Origin: Theocolax elegans
Taxonomy: Eukaryota > Arthropoda > Insecta > Hymenoptera > Cerocephalidae
NCBI GenBank assembly: GCA_026168455.1
Contig: CM047430.1
Coordinates: 3,991,448 to 4,055,447, forward strand
DNA length: 64,000 nucleotides
Direction of reading: 5' to 3'
The first letter of the stretch is position 1. The number at the start of each line of letters is the position of its first letter. Of the stretch, positions 53,240 to 63,540 are shown piece by piece. The position numbers and the translations under genes were made by a program. Under the pieces are notes generated by a model, which was not told where the DNA came from, did not search any database, and was given only the letters and a program-made list of their open reading frames with translations.

Positions 53240-54310
53240 CGCGTGTACCCTCGCCCTCTTCAGCCACCTCACATACTGCCTCTGTAGCAGGACTCGGATC
53301 AACCTCCATTGTTTCGGTTGCCTTTTTATCCGAGTCCTCCTCCGCCTTTTCTTTGAAGAGAACGATGTGGGCTCTACTTGCGCCGCAGAAAGGTCTGAAG
53401 TCCAGGGCCTTCAACGCCTCGACCTCAGCCCTCTCCAGCAGCACCCTGATCGCCGTCTCCTCTTTCCGTTTACCTTCCGCTCCTACCGACACCTGTTTGG
53501 TGTCGATAACGGTACACGTGTCTGCTCTTAATGTGGGGTTCTGCCTCTTCAATGTCTTCACCACTACCTCGGGAGCATGCGTTCCCGGGGCGTAGATCAG
53601 AGCTCTGACGAGCTTCTGGAGGTCGCTCATCTCAATTGCTTTGAGATGTGTGCCCTCCCCACATGACCAATTTGTGGCCTTACTTTTGAGCCACTCCTTG
53701 TCTTTTTGGTCCCTGCAGTGGAAGATACGAGCTCTCCTCGAGAACCAATTATCCAAGAAACTTGGAAAAAAGCTTCCGTCTTCGGCGTTGTCGATCTCCC
53801 CCTCCAGGGATTCAACCACTTTACTACTTTCATCCTCGCTGAGACGCTCCTCTGGGTACATGACAGGAACGATGGCCACCTTTAATTCAGTAGCCAGCGC
53901 TCTGCTGTAACTCCTTGGAACGTCTCCAACGAGCCTCTTTTTCTTTTCTCTGGGAGTGGAGCTGTCCGAGTGTTGTCTTTTGGACGAACTCGGTGTGTCA
54001 GCCTCTGCAGCAGAGGCTGCTTGGCGCTTCTTCCTCAGTTCCGCTCCCGAGAGATGTTTCCGGTTTTTGTGCCTGTTTCGTGCAGTCTTGCCGGTCTTTT
54101 GACCAGCTGCCTGCTCCTTTTCTTGTTTGTCCAAAGGTAAGCCGGTATTTGCCGCTGGGATTGCCCCCGCAGCCGCCCGACTTGCCTCTGGAATCTTTGT
54201 CTCGGTATTGGCCGACGTTCCAGGAACGCCCGGTTCACCTCTACAGTACTGTTGGGCTTAGGGAGCCCCTCGGTCTCTGGCGCTTTGAGTACGTATTCAT
54301 TTTTATCCAT
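53232..54310 (-). CDS. LINE ORF1, DUF4780-type RNA-binding protein, frameshifted near its start
   Basis: The main frame ends at 53232 and is open back past 54134. It has a basic N-terminal segment (KNRKHLSGAELRKKRQAASA), then YSRALATELKVAIVPVMYPE, FFPSFLDNWFSRRARIFHCRD and KKATNW-type blocks, the pattern of DUF4780 proteins of insect non-LTR elements, and an acidic C-terminus. The initiating ATG is probably at 54310 (MDKNEYVLKAPETEG). That frame runs to about 54190-54240 and then differs in phase, so a frameshift is inferred. The protein would bind LINE RNA. Confidence 0.75.
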
Positions 54311-55124
54311 CTTTTTTCATATATTTAATATACGGGTGTAAGAGTGTTAAGAATGCAAGGCGTCACCTTTTCCCCCCGTGCAACCGCACAGCAGGCATTG
54401 GTCCAGCACCAGGGACACCGATGCGACACCAGTGGCCTCGGCAGGCCCCCCCCCCCAAACCCAGCATGGCCCTATCCGGTCATCAACCGGCACTGCATAG
54501 GTTGAGGAGATTTTTCGCCAGTTGATAGGGCAGCCAGATCATGTTGGTTAGACTGATCCGGGCCCCTGTACTACCTGGCGGCCTGGGAGCGCCAGCCAAC
54601 CCAGTTTTCCCACTGTACCCTCTGGCCGTCGCACCCGCATCCCAGAACTGAACCGACCCACTGAGCAGTATACGCAGAAGTCCAAAGTATGCCTGTCTGT
54701 ACTGTCGTGTTTTTGTATGTGTGAGTGTTATGAAAGAAGTGTATATGTTAGTGTACTGTTGTGTGTGTCCCAACTGGCACTACCGCCTTCACCGAGTTGG
54801 GGAACTGTTCTTAGCCTCCAAAAGGGCTACGGAGCCAGCTCTTGTTTCCCTACATCCCTGAATCGGGATGGAGGGATCCAAGTCTCGCCCTCAACCCAGA
54901 GGGAGTCCATACAGATGGAGAGCCCATTATTAGTGGGATGCCTACATTCAATTGAGTGCCCCAATTAAGGAGATCCACAGCCACAGGAGAGCCCGTTTTA
55001 CTGGGATCCTTTCATTCACTCTCTCTCCCTGGGCTAAGTTTGATTAGGCATCCTAACCCTTATTGGACGAGCCCCTCCACTGGCCTTTGCAGGCACACGA
55101 CAAAATAACAGTTCTTCGAAGAGG
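54311..55124 (-). other. LINE 5' untranslated region
   Basis: GC-richer than the Polinton, with a C9 run near 54450 and several short repeats of the type GGATCC...CATTCA...GGGAT. No frame is credible. The outer end abuts the right copy of the 13-base target duplication. Confidence 0.55.
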
Positions 55125-55421
55125 ACCTGGAGTCCTAAGCAGCTACAAGATTTCGCTTCTATCCTGTGTGGTCAGTATTGCGTTAATTTCATTCATCACA
55201 TGTCTCACGGTCATTGCATGGACAGTTTTTGGAGATTGTTCACCGACGATACTGCATACAACGATAAATTAAATTTAAAATTATTTTATAAGAATATCAA
55301 CAATAATTTTCATTATAATAATAATTGTAAGAAGAATGTTCATTGTATAACTCATTTGCAAACATGTAAAAGAATACATAATAATAATAATAATAATAAT
55401 AATTTTAATTATAATATATAA
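55125..55421 (+). pseudogene. Adenain-like cysteine protease, 3' part
   Basis: Starts with the right copy of the LINE target duplication. It reads QLQDFASILCGQYCVNFIHH, which carries the active-site Gln and Cys blocks of adenain-like proteases (Leu-Gln, then Cys-Gly-x-Tyr-Cys). WRLFTDDTAYNDK follows, then a low-complexity Asn tail to a stop. Together with 48633-48906 it accounts for the whole gene, 6.2 kb apart because of the LINE. Confidence 0.85.
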
Positions 55422-55877
55422 ACAGGTACATTAGGTGTAAGTTTCTATTATTAACGTAATATATATTTAACCGAATGCTAAACACGTATAATTTTACTCT
55501 TATTTACTCTATATCTAAGTGTGTGAATTACTATAAGTTTTATCAAGTCAACCGGAATCACTGTCTATTTATAAGTTTCGTATAATAAAATGTGTGTGAG
55601 TGTCTTTGCGTCTATTCTTAAGCTACTCTTATACTTAATATTAACCGAGTGTCAAATCTAGTTTTAATTTTATGTATTATATAATCATCTATATGTATAT
55701 CTCTGCGTGCGTAATTATTCATTATATGTCTCGTTCTCTCCTTTTATATTATAATACTTGAATAAACATCTGGGAATTTATCTACAAATTACGTACATTT
55801 AATTATTTAACCCTCTCACCTCCAACTCCCATTCGTACCATTCTAAATATAAGTCTATACGCATACTGTATACACAC
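55422..55877. other. Polinton right inner flank, no gene
   Basis: AT-rich, no coding frame. AATAAAC near 55761 could end transcripts of the late block. Confidence 0.45.
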
Positions 55878-56294
55878 ACACTCTCTCTATCTCTCTCTCT
55901 CTCTCTCACCAACATAGACGCTCTGGGTCAGCTATTATAATACGGCGTCAGAATACCCTAGCGCATCATCAGTATCTCTGCGTGAGTGCGACAGAGAGAG
56001 GTAGAGGAAGAGAGCGTGGGTACGCGCAGTAGTGCTCTCTCTCTCTCTCTTACATGCGTCACTCTTCTTACTGCAAGAGACGCACTGCGCGCGCATTCCC
56101 TCTACCTCTCTCTCTCACACCCACGCACTGCATCGGGGCGTCTATGACACCGGAGCAACCTCAGCACGAGAGAGACGCACTGCGCGCGCACTCCCTCTAC
56201 CTCTCTCTCTCGCACCCATGTACTCCGACGGGGCCCGCTGTGACGTCACAAGGTCCGTTCCACCCTACCTATACATAAGTACGAGAGAGCTTCG

Positions 56295-56325
<31 letters not shown>

Positions 56326-56580
56326 TTTCCCTCTCACTCCCTCTCTGGCACGCGCGGGCCCCCACCGTGACGTCACCACCAGGGTAGACACCCCATTGTC
56401 CACGCTAGACAACCCCATTGTACGTGCTAGACAACCCCATTGTTCCCCATTGTTCCCATTGTTCCCATTGTTCCCATTGTTCGCGCTAGACAATCCCATT
56501 GTTCCCATTGTTCGCGCCAGACACCATTGTTGTTAGGCCACGCCCATGTCGGCGCGCTATAAGGTACCCTTACTACTACT
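55878..56580. repeat. Polinton right terminal inverted repeat
   Basis: About 703 bases, inverted relative to 31925-32814. It shares the CCAACATAGACGCTCTG inner block, TGACGTCA at 56241 and 56368, CT tracts and the outer GGCGCGCTATAAGGTACC block, but carries fewer 9-base repeats. It ends CCTTACTACTACT, with one ACT more than the left end. Confidence 0.9.
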
Positions 56581-56586
56581 CTTATT
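56581..56586. repeat. Polinton target-site duplication, right (CTTATT)
   Basis: Identical to 31919-31924 and directly outside the right terminal repeat. Confidence 0.9.
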
Positions 56587-56694
56587 ACTTCTATTTTACG
56601 AATTAAACAATTTTATTATTACAAAACTGCCTCTAAAAGAAAACAAACAGAATATATAAGAAGGAAATTTAATTATTGATAATTGTTATTACAG

Positions 56695-56904
56695 GTAAAT
56701 GAAGAAAATGTACCAGATCTGTGTGCAGAGGAAAAAGTAACAGAATAGAAGGAAATAAAAAAAGGAGCTAGTAAAAAGAGAAAAGCAAAGATTTTGAAAG
56801 AAAAAGTGACAGAAGATGTAAAAGGAAAAGAAAATATTGAAATTAATACTGGTACTAAAAGATTAAGGAAGAAAAAACTTGATAATTTATATACTTATTT
56901 TTAA
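56695..56904 (+). pseudogene. MULE gene, terminal exon copy 1 with in-frame TAG
   Basis: Follows the acceptor GTTATTACAG in phase 0, fitting the exon ending at 31167. It reads VNEENVPDLCAEEKVTE and then meets a TAG at 56746. The same frame stays open beyond it through a Lys-rich stretch (KKRKAKILKEKVTED) to LDNLYTYF and a TAA at 56902. Either the protein ends early or the TAG is a disabling mutation. Confidence 0.45.
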
Positions 56905-56918
56905 AGTATAATAGCATT

Positions 56919-56922
<4 letters not shown>

Positions 56923-56990
<68 letters not shown>

Positions 56991-56992
56991 GT
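56923..56992. repeat. (TAA)n microsatellite
   Basis: About 23 TAA units, near-perfect, directly after terminal exon copy 1. Confidence 0.9.
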
Positions 56993-57888
56993 AACATCTT
57001 AAGTGAAAATATCTTGATGTATACGTTGCCAAGAGTGACAAGAAGTTAAACGAGATAACGAAAATTTCTTGGCGCAAACTAGTATGACCGGAAGGTGTGA
57101 AGAGAAAGAAAAAACATACACTTTTTAAGTGACGTGTATAAATAAGTATAGCGAAACTTTAACCTTGTGGAAATTGTTATTATGATTTTTGGTGTAGTAA
57201 CTGGCTAGGTGAGGAATTGAAAGGGGGGTTAAATACGTTAAACAGTTTTTGGCTAGTTATTGGCTAGTTCTTAATCAGTTGTATTTCAGGTACTTTAATG
57301 CGGTAGTTAAAGTTTATCTAGAACTGATCTGACTAATTTTAGAATGGAGAGTCGACAAAAATTTGTTGTGATTAAGTAGTAATTGATATGATAGAAATTT
57401 GAATGATTTCTTGAAATTTTGTTGTCAAAAAAAAATGTACAAATTATTTCAATTTTTATCAGGGATTATTTCTGATTTTCATTTTGAATTCTGAGGTTAG
57501 ATATAGCAAATTTTATAGATTATAACTAGCCATTTTCCACTAAATTTCTAATAATGTTTTATACTGTAATAGCCATTGCTACTAGAGACCAAATTATTGA
57601 CCAAAAAATATTGTAATGTCACTATACCAAACTTATAATAAATATTAATACTATTACATTTACAACGATTCATCTACAATAAATTGTTTTTTAATAACAA
57701 TATAAAAATCGCCTTTTTTCTATCTTTATTAACCTTGACCCTACGTGCTTATATTTTTGGAACCGAACTTAATAGCTCGAACGACCTAAACAATTATATT
57801 ACGTAGAATTTTTTAAAAAATTATTACGGTCCAAAGATTGATGGGAAATAGTTTTTAGGTTACGTACTAAAAATTTTTATTTTTGTAG
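56993..57888. other. Intron-like spacer, no gene seen
   Basis: Lies between two copies of a terminal exon. AT-rich, no frame or repeat recognised. It ends in the acceptor TTTTTATTTTTGTAG. Confidence 0.45.
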
Positions 57889-58002
57889 ATTTTGAAAGAA
57901 AAAGTGACAGAAGATGTAAATGGAAAAGAAAATATTGAAATTAATAGTGGGACTAAAAGATTAAGGAAGAAAAAACTTGATAATTTATATACTTATTTTT
58001 AA
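57889..58002 (+). CDS. MULE gene, alternative terminal exon copy 2
   Basis: Starts right after a good acceptor and is in phase 0, so the exon ending at 31167 could splice here too. It reads ILKEKVTEDVNGKENIEI and ends LDNLYTYF with a TAA. It duplicates 56791-56904 with only a few changes, and the match continues about 15 bases past the stop. The basic RLRKKK stretch could be a nuclear localisation signal. Confidence 0.45.
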   Translation: MLKEKVTEDVNGKENIEINSGTKRLRKKKLDNLYTYF

Positions 58003-59205
58003 AGTATAATAGCACTTTTACATTTGTTATTTTAAACAAATTTTAATAAAAAAATATATTTGATTTCAACAGTCATTGAATGTATTTCTATTTAAATTAG
58101 CGTAAATAAAACTAGTGGATCCGAAATATGTAAAAACTATACGTTTTTACATTTCAGGGACAATCGTTAAGTGTTTTAAACAATAAACGACTATAATATT
58201 TAGAAGTTACTATAAAAATAATTATAGCCAGAAAACCTTTAGTATTACATTTTCATGATAATAATATTTATGTGTGAGGAAGATACGATTTCAAGAAGAG
58301 TAAACTGTAAATTTCAACTCAATCGATTAAAAATCAGCAGAGTTATCTTGGTCACAGGATTTCATACATACATTTTAGGGAGAGGTTTTAATGAGTTCTA
58401 AGTTGTATAAAATTTATTTTTATGCCAAAATATATACTTTTTTAAGGTATCACATATTTTGCGATGATGAAAATATAAGGCACTTCCGTGTAACGATCGT
58501 GCCTAAAAATATTGACCATTTGTTAGAATCCAAAAATAATGAGTCTTAAAATCATTAATTAAAAGTTAATTATTAAATAAAGTGATGAGTATAATGAAAA
58601 ATTAATTATTAACTAAAGTCATCAGTAATCAATAATTACAACATTTAATTATTAATTATTATTAATGGATAATTAAAATTTTTTTCAACCCTGCTATGGA
58701 CAAACATTCAATGAGATCCGTAAGGGAAAGCTCTGATTCCATTGGTTATTCGTACAGGGTGCACAATGATATTGAATAATAGAAATTCTGTGAATTATGA
58801 TATTAAACAAAATGCATATCATTCACGAATTATCATTTCGCTTGTATTATTTATTAATTATATTTTTACATGTCATTTAAATCATTTATTTTAATATCTG
58901 ACTACGTTCTACCACGAAAAAAAGATATTACGTTATAATTACTGAGATAGCGCCATCTAAACAAAATTTATTAACTAACTATCCTAAATAACCTTTTATT
59001 ATCGACCGTTTGATTATACAATTTTCTGCGTTATCGATAATTTCTTTATTTTTTCGCGCATTTGTACCCAAACCTCTGATTGGTGGGCCTTGCCGAGCGC
59101 TCATTGGTGGGCTTTTTGTCGTTTGGGCTTTTTGTCATGGACTCGTAATTAGGCATTTCTTTATTCAGGAAATGAATCGCTAGATAACGAATACTTTGAC
59201 TGAAA
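58003..59205. other. Non-coding, nothing seen
   Basis: AT-rich. A TTAATTATTAAATAA-like palindromic patch near 58558-58670 is the only texture noticed. Confidence 0.5.
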
Positions 59206-59400
59206 TCATGACGGCTGTTGTTGTTCGAGCGACGTTGTTGGTAAAGTTAACTCGACATTATTATGTCTAGTACAAACAGTATTACTTAATGACACAAATG
59301 GCCTCGTTGGTAATAGAGGTGGTAGCTGCTGCGATTGCTGTAGACCAGGACCACTGTTCGAGCTCAACGATAGTAATAATTGTAGTGATGTCGAAGCACC
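59206..59400 (-). CDS. Putative last exon of a minus-strand gene
   Basis: Follows the acceptor AATTTAACAG on the minus strand and is open for 64 codons to a TGA at 59206-59208. The peptide is Ser/Leu/Gln-rich (SLQLLLSLSSNSGPGLQQSQ, ending LEQQQPS), like the disordered tail of an insect regulatory protein. No domain. The exon next upstream (donor GTAAGT at about 59493) belongs to the region 59493-59890. Confidence 0.4.
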   Translation of the reverse strand, partial: GASTSLQLLLSLSSNSGPGLQQSQQLPPLLPTRPFVSLSNTVCTRHNNVELTLPTTSLEQQQPS

Positions 59401-59492
59401 CTGTTAAATTATAATGACCAAATGTTAAAAATTAGTAATGCAGAAAATTTTATCTACATGTGTTTTCAAAGTGTTCCATCATCGTTGACTTA

Positions 59493-59890
59493 CCACTCGT
59501 AAGCTCATTCACTTTTTCGTAGTCTTGACAACTTCTTTAGATTTACCCATAGTGTCCGAATCGTGTCTATTTCTCGATTACGCTTGTTGAAGTTGGTTCG
59601 ATGACAATGATGTCTTCTGGGGTGACAGAGTCTGCCAGAGCCGATGTAGCCCGTTCTATTGCAATATTACGAGAGGTTTACGTTCTGTTTTTGAGCTTGA
59701 TGAGGTTGAGCTTGCAATGTAGACGCTGTAGAATTATTTGCAGTCGGCAGTGTTACTATGTTCGATCCATCTGGTAATCGGCGTACACGATTTCCCGATG
59801 ATGAAGCTTCAATACCGCTTGCGCTTTCCAATACGCTTCTGTTGCGGCGATTAGCAGCTAGTGATCTCGAGAATTCATTTAATTTAAGGC
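59493..59890 (-). pseudogene. Minus-strand coding remnant, frameshifted
   Basis: Reads SLAANRRNRSVLESASGIEA, VRRLPDGSNIVTLPTAN and AQPHQAQKQNVNLS before a stop. It then continues in a different frame (ERATSALADSVTPEDIIVIE) and ends near a CGAGTG|GTAAGT donor. The composition (basic patch, then Ser/Thr/Gln-rich) resembles a nuclear protein, but I do not recognise the family. The stops and frame change suggest a decayed exon. Confidence 0.4.
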
Positions 59891-61600
59891 TAAAATTTAT
59901 AAACTATACAATTATGTTTATTTAATGATAATTTGGATAATCGAGATTTAAAAATTCGCAAATTAACACGAATCTTTCATTTAAAGTTTACTTAAAAAAT
60001 ATCCAATCTTAACATAAAATCGATAATTTCCAATAAATTATAGAAAATTTGTTAAAAACTTAATTCACCTCTACTTCTCTAAAATCTTCGATAGTTTTAA
60101 ATTTATGGAGATATTCTTATAATTTAGTGTCAACAAGAAGTTGATCTAAAAGTACTTATAATACTTAAAAAACGTCCAGAATTTTTCCAGTCCATAAACT
60201 TGATCTAAATGAAATTAATTTAAATCTTATATACCTATGTTTTATTTACAAAGATGATTTTAATCTTTACAGCAATATTTTTTTATTTAATTTTTTTTAA
60301 TAATATAATTCAATAGAACAATTTCAAAATATAAATTTTATTTGTAGCGTAAAATACAATCTATCTAAAAATCCTGAATGTATATCTTATGTAGATAAAT
60401 GCACTTACCACTTTTATAATTTTTCCCTGTTTCCACTTAAAAATCTTTATAAAGTTGTGGTCTGAATTTTTGTTCTAAACCGTAATTATAAAAAAATTCA
60501 AAACAGAGACTTAAACCCATAACAATATCCTTCATATCCTTCACATACATCTCCATAAGCTATTGTCCTAAACTCTTTGTACATATAGTGCAATTGAAAT
60601 TCTTTAAGAGAAATGACCAAAATTGGAAGAGTGTGTTCACCTCTTTCTCCATACCAAGTTATTTACACATTATTTACACTGAAATAAAAAGAGATTCCAT
60701 GAATTCTAAAGTGAATGATAAATTTATGTAAATTTTATAAATAATGAAAATACAACAACGTGATTTATGTCAACATGATTTCTTTAGCTAAGAAAAGAAA
60801 ACATATTATAATAATCATCATCACATCAAGAATTTATAACTTAGTTACTAAAAGTAAATGCAAGATTTTTTAATATCTTACCTTTTAAACAATGTGAATG
60901 ATATTTATGATGCACTTGTTGAGTGAAACCGTTTACTTTCAATAACCAATGACTAGGATGTTGGAAAGTTGACAATGATTGCGGAGCACTACCGTAACTA
61001 CTAGCTAAGAAACCTTTGTTTGAACTTGTATCAGCACTACTTCTGTAAATATTTGTTTATACCATATTACTGCACAAGAATAATTACAGGAGTGCAGTGA
61101 TGCTATGTGCAGTGCAAGTTTTCACCGTGTGTGTCTGTCATGATAAGATTTGTCAATTTTCAACCACAAATTCAAATGGCAGGGACATATTTAACAACAG
61201 TATTTAGTATATACAATGTACATTGTATCTATACGGTTATACCTGGAATATAATAATAATAATATAATATCATTCATAATTATCTTTAAATTTAATTATA
61301 ATGTATTCGACAATCTAAAAAATAAATAAAATTTAAAAAAATAAATGTTACATAGTTATTGACAACTTAATGTTTTCAAAAATAAATAAAATATAAATCT
61401 TATACAATAAATAAATTAACTAGATAATAAATAAAAATTATTTACCATCCAAAAATAGTTATTATTCTATTATTTTCAAACACTGCCAGTATTGGACAAA
61501 TACTGATGGACAAGAGCTTCCGCTATTTTGTAATGCTCACTTAACTTTATATTAGAATAACTCATATCACGAAGTAAAACTTGATGAAAATCATATAAAA
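59891..61600. other. Non-coding, no feature seen
   Basis: AT-rich DNA with no frame above background. It probably includes introns of the minus-strand gene. Confidence 0.45.
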
Positions 61601-61604
61601 AAAC

Positions 61605-62199
61605 TATGTATATATATATATATATATCTCTCTATAATATATAAATATTTCGCCGCCGCCGCCGCCGCCGTGTCTAAGAATTCAGAATTCAACATATATA
61701 TATATGTTTTATATATATATGTCATATATATATGTCATATATATGTTATATATATATGTCATATATATGTTATATATATATATGTTATATATATATGTCA
61801 TATATATGTTATATATATATATGTTATATATATATGTTTTATATATATATGTCATATATATGTTATATATATATGTCATATATATGTTATATATATATGT
61901 TATATATATATGTCATATATATATGTTATATATATATGTTATATATATATGTCATATATATGTTATATATATGTTATATATATATGTCATATATATATGT
62001 CATATATATAAGTGTGTGTGTATGCGCGAGCGTGCGTGCGTGCGTGCGTGCGTGTGTGTGTGTGTGTGTGTGTGTGCGTGCATGAGTGTGTGTGTGTGTG
62101 CGTGTGTGTGTGTGTGTGTGCGTGCGTGCATGTGTGTGTGTAAGCGTGCGTGCGTGCGTGCGTGCGTGCGTGTGTGTATGTGTGTGTGCGTGCGTGCGT

Positions 62200-62230
<31 letters not shown>

Positions 62231-62252
62231 CGTGTGTGTGTACGTGTTATTT
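61605..62252. repeat. AT / CATATATATGT / GTGC compound microsatellite, copy 1
   Basis: (TA)n and (CCG)n (61651-61670) are followed by GTGTCTAAGAATTCAGAATTC. A long array of TATATATATGTCA/TTA units then leads into (GTGC)n and (GT)n tracts. All long frames here (Ile-Tyr or His-Thr repeats) are artefacts. Confidence 0.9.
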
Positions 62253-63540
62253 GTTTTTTCAAGAATAGATAATATATCTATTTTTTCCGTGCGCAAAAAG
62301 AAGTTGTGAATATAACTTGAAAGAATGTGTATTAGTTTACTTATTCCTGATAAAATTCATAAAATAAAAACGGACCTAAAATTTAATGTAATGTTTTTAA
62401 AAATATGCACAATTTTTCAAAGATAAAATAAATATTAATCAAGTATAACATAAACTTTTCCAAATATCTATATGTGAAATATACAATAAATTAAAAATTG
62501 AATACATTAATTATTGCGTTTTTAAGATAATTCTATTATAAACAGTAATGGCAAAAGAAAATTCAAATTTTAACAGTGGCAATATAAAATACGAATTACA
62601 TTTCAAAAGTTTTTCGAAAATTATTATTTTAGTAGTATTTAATTTAAATATTATTCAAATCAAAATTTAAAAATTGTATGGATATATAAGTGTGTAGATA
62701 ATTTATATTTATATAACACAATATTTTAAATAAACAAGTATGTATTTATTAGAAACAAAAGGTTATTTAAGGAATGCCTTTGTTTATAATAATTAAAATA
62801 AATATATGGGCTCTGTAACTAAAGGGAAAAATAAATTGGATATAATTATGGATTAAAACGCAAATTTTGAAAGAGGGTGCAAATTACGAATTACGGGAGA
62901 AATGGAAGAAACAGGTTTTTATTTATATACCGCTAAAATGTTATAAATAATTCTTTAAAACTAATACAAAAATTAATTTAATTAAGAAGAAAGTTTGATT
63001 ACTCTAAAAGTACCAAATATTAATGACATATAGAACTCTTGGCGATGACTTAAATTAATTTTAGGAGGTAAAGTTCTATTTAGAGCTGTTTAAAATAATA
63101 TAAAGTTTTAATAGGTTTTTACTAAATACTACAATTATATATATACACCTTTTGTGTAAGTTATGTCCTAAAATACGTGAAAATTAGTGATTTTATGAGG
63201 TTTATGAGGCATAACTTACAACAGCGGTCTTGGCCAATAATAAGCCAAGAATAAGCTAACCCAAGCCATTCGAAAGCTCGCGAAAAATGTGAACTTTTGA
63301 GAGGTGTTAGATTAAAATCGATTATGGTGTGGTAGCCTTTTTTTTGATATTCAATATGTCCGGGTATTCTATCTCTTCGAGATTTTAAAAGTAAGATATG
63401 TAACCAGGGTAGATAAGTTCTAAAGATTAATTTAAACAAAAGTTGTTTGTAATGTTTTTTTCAAAAAAATCAACAGATTTTGAGATAAATGGCTTTAAAA
63501 ATAGAAATTTTTATAAAAAATTGAAAAATATCCACTTCGT
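62253..63540. other. Non-coding spacer between duplicated microsatellites
   Basis: AT-rich. The 92-codon minus frame at 63161-63439 has no recognisable motif and is not called. Confidence 0.5.

Larger units (their letters stand above)
48907..55124 (-). mobile_element. I/R1-group LINE inserted in Polinton protease gene
   Basis: 6218 bases on the minus strand: 5' region (55124-54311), ORF1 (54310-53232), ORF2 (53239-49004) and a short 3' region without a long A tail. ORF2 has apurinic endonuclease, reverse transcriptase, RNase H and a zinc knuckle. ORF1 and ORF2 overlap by eight bases (ATGCCTAA), an arrangement common in this group. Both frames are damaged (ORF1 shift, ORF2 tandem duplication with a shift). 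Confidence 0.85.
31925..56580 (+). mobile_element. Polinton/Maverick (adintovirus-like) element, complete length, degraded
   Basis: 24,656 bases (18.4 kb without the nested LINE and its extra target copy). Termini are AGTAGTAAGG... and ...CCTTACTACTACT, so it begins AG and ends CT as Polintons do. Inside are the diagnostic genes: protein-primed DNA polymerase B, packaging ATPase, retroviral-type integrase with chromodomain, penton and double-jelly-roll major capsid proteins and an adenain-like protease. It also carries genes not in the usual set, including a spliced Tudor-like gene on the minus strand. PolB, integrase, the exonuclease-like gene and the protease are all damaged, so this copy is not functional. 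It inserted in an intron of the MULE gene. Confidence 0.95.

Noticed and set aside
48907..55124. LINE as a ribosomal R1 element marking an rDNA site
   Set aside because: The insertion is in the Polinton protease gene. No 28S rRNA sequence flanks it, so it is only related to the R1 group.
61670..62309. Frames up to 201 codons of Ile-Tyr, Cys-Val or His-Thr repeats
   Set aside because: Microsatellite translations; same at 63443-63930.
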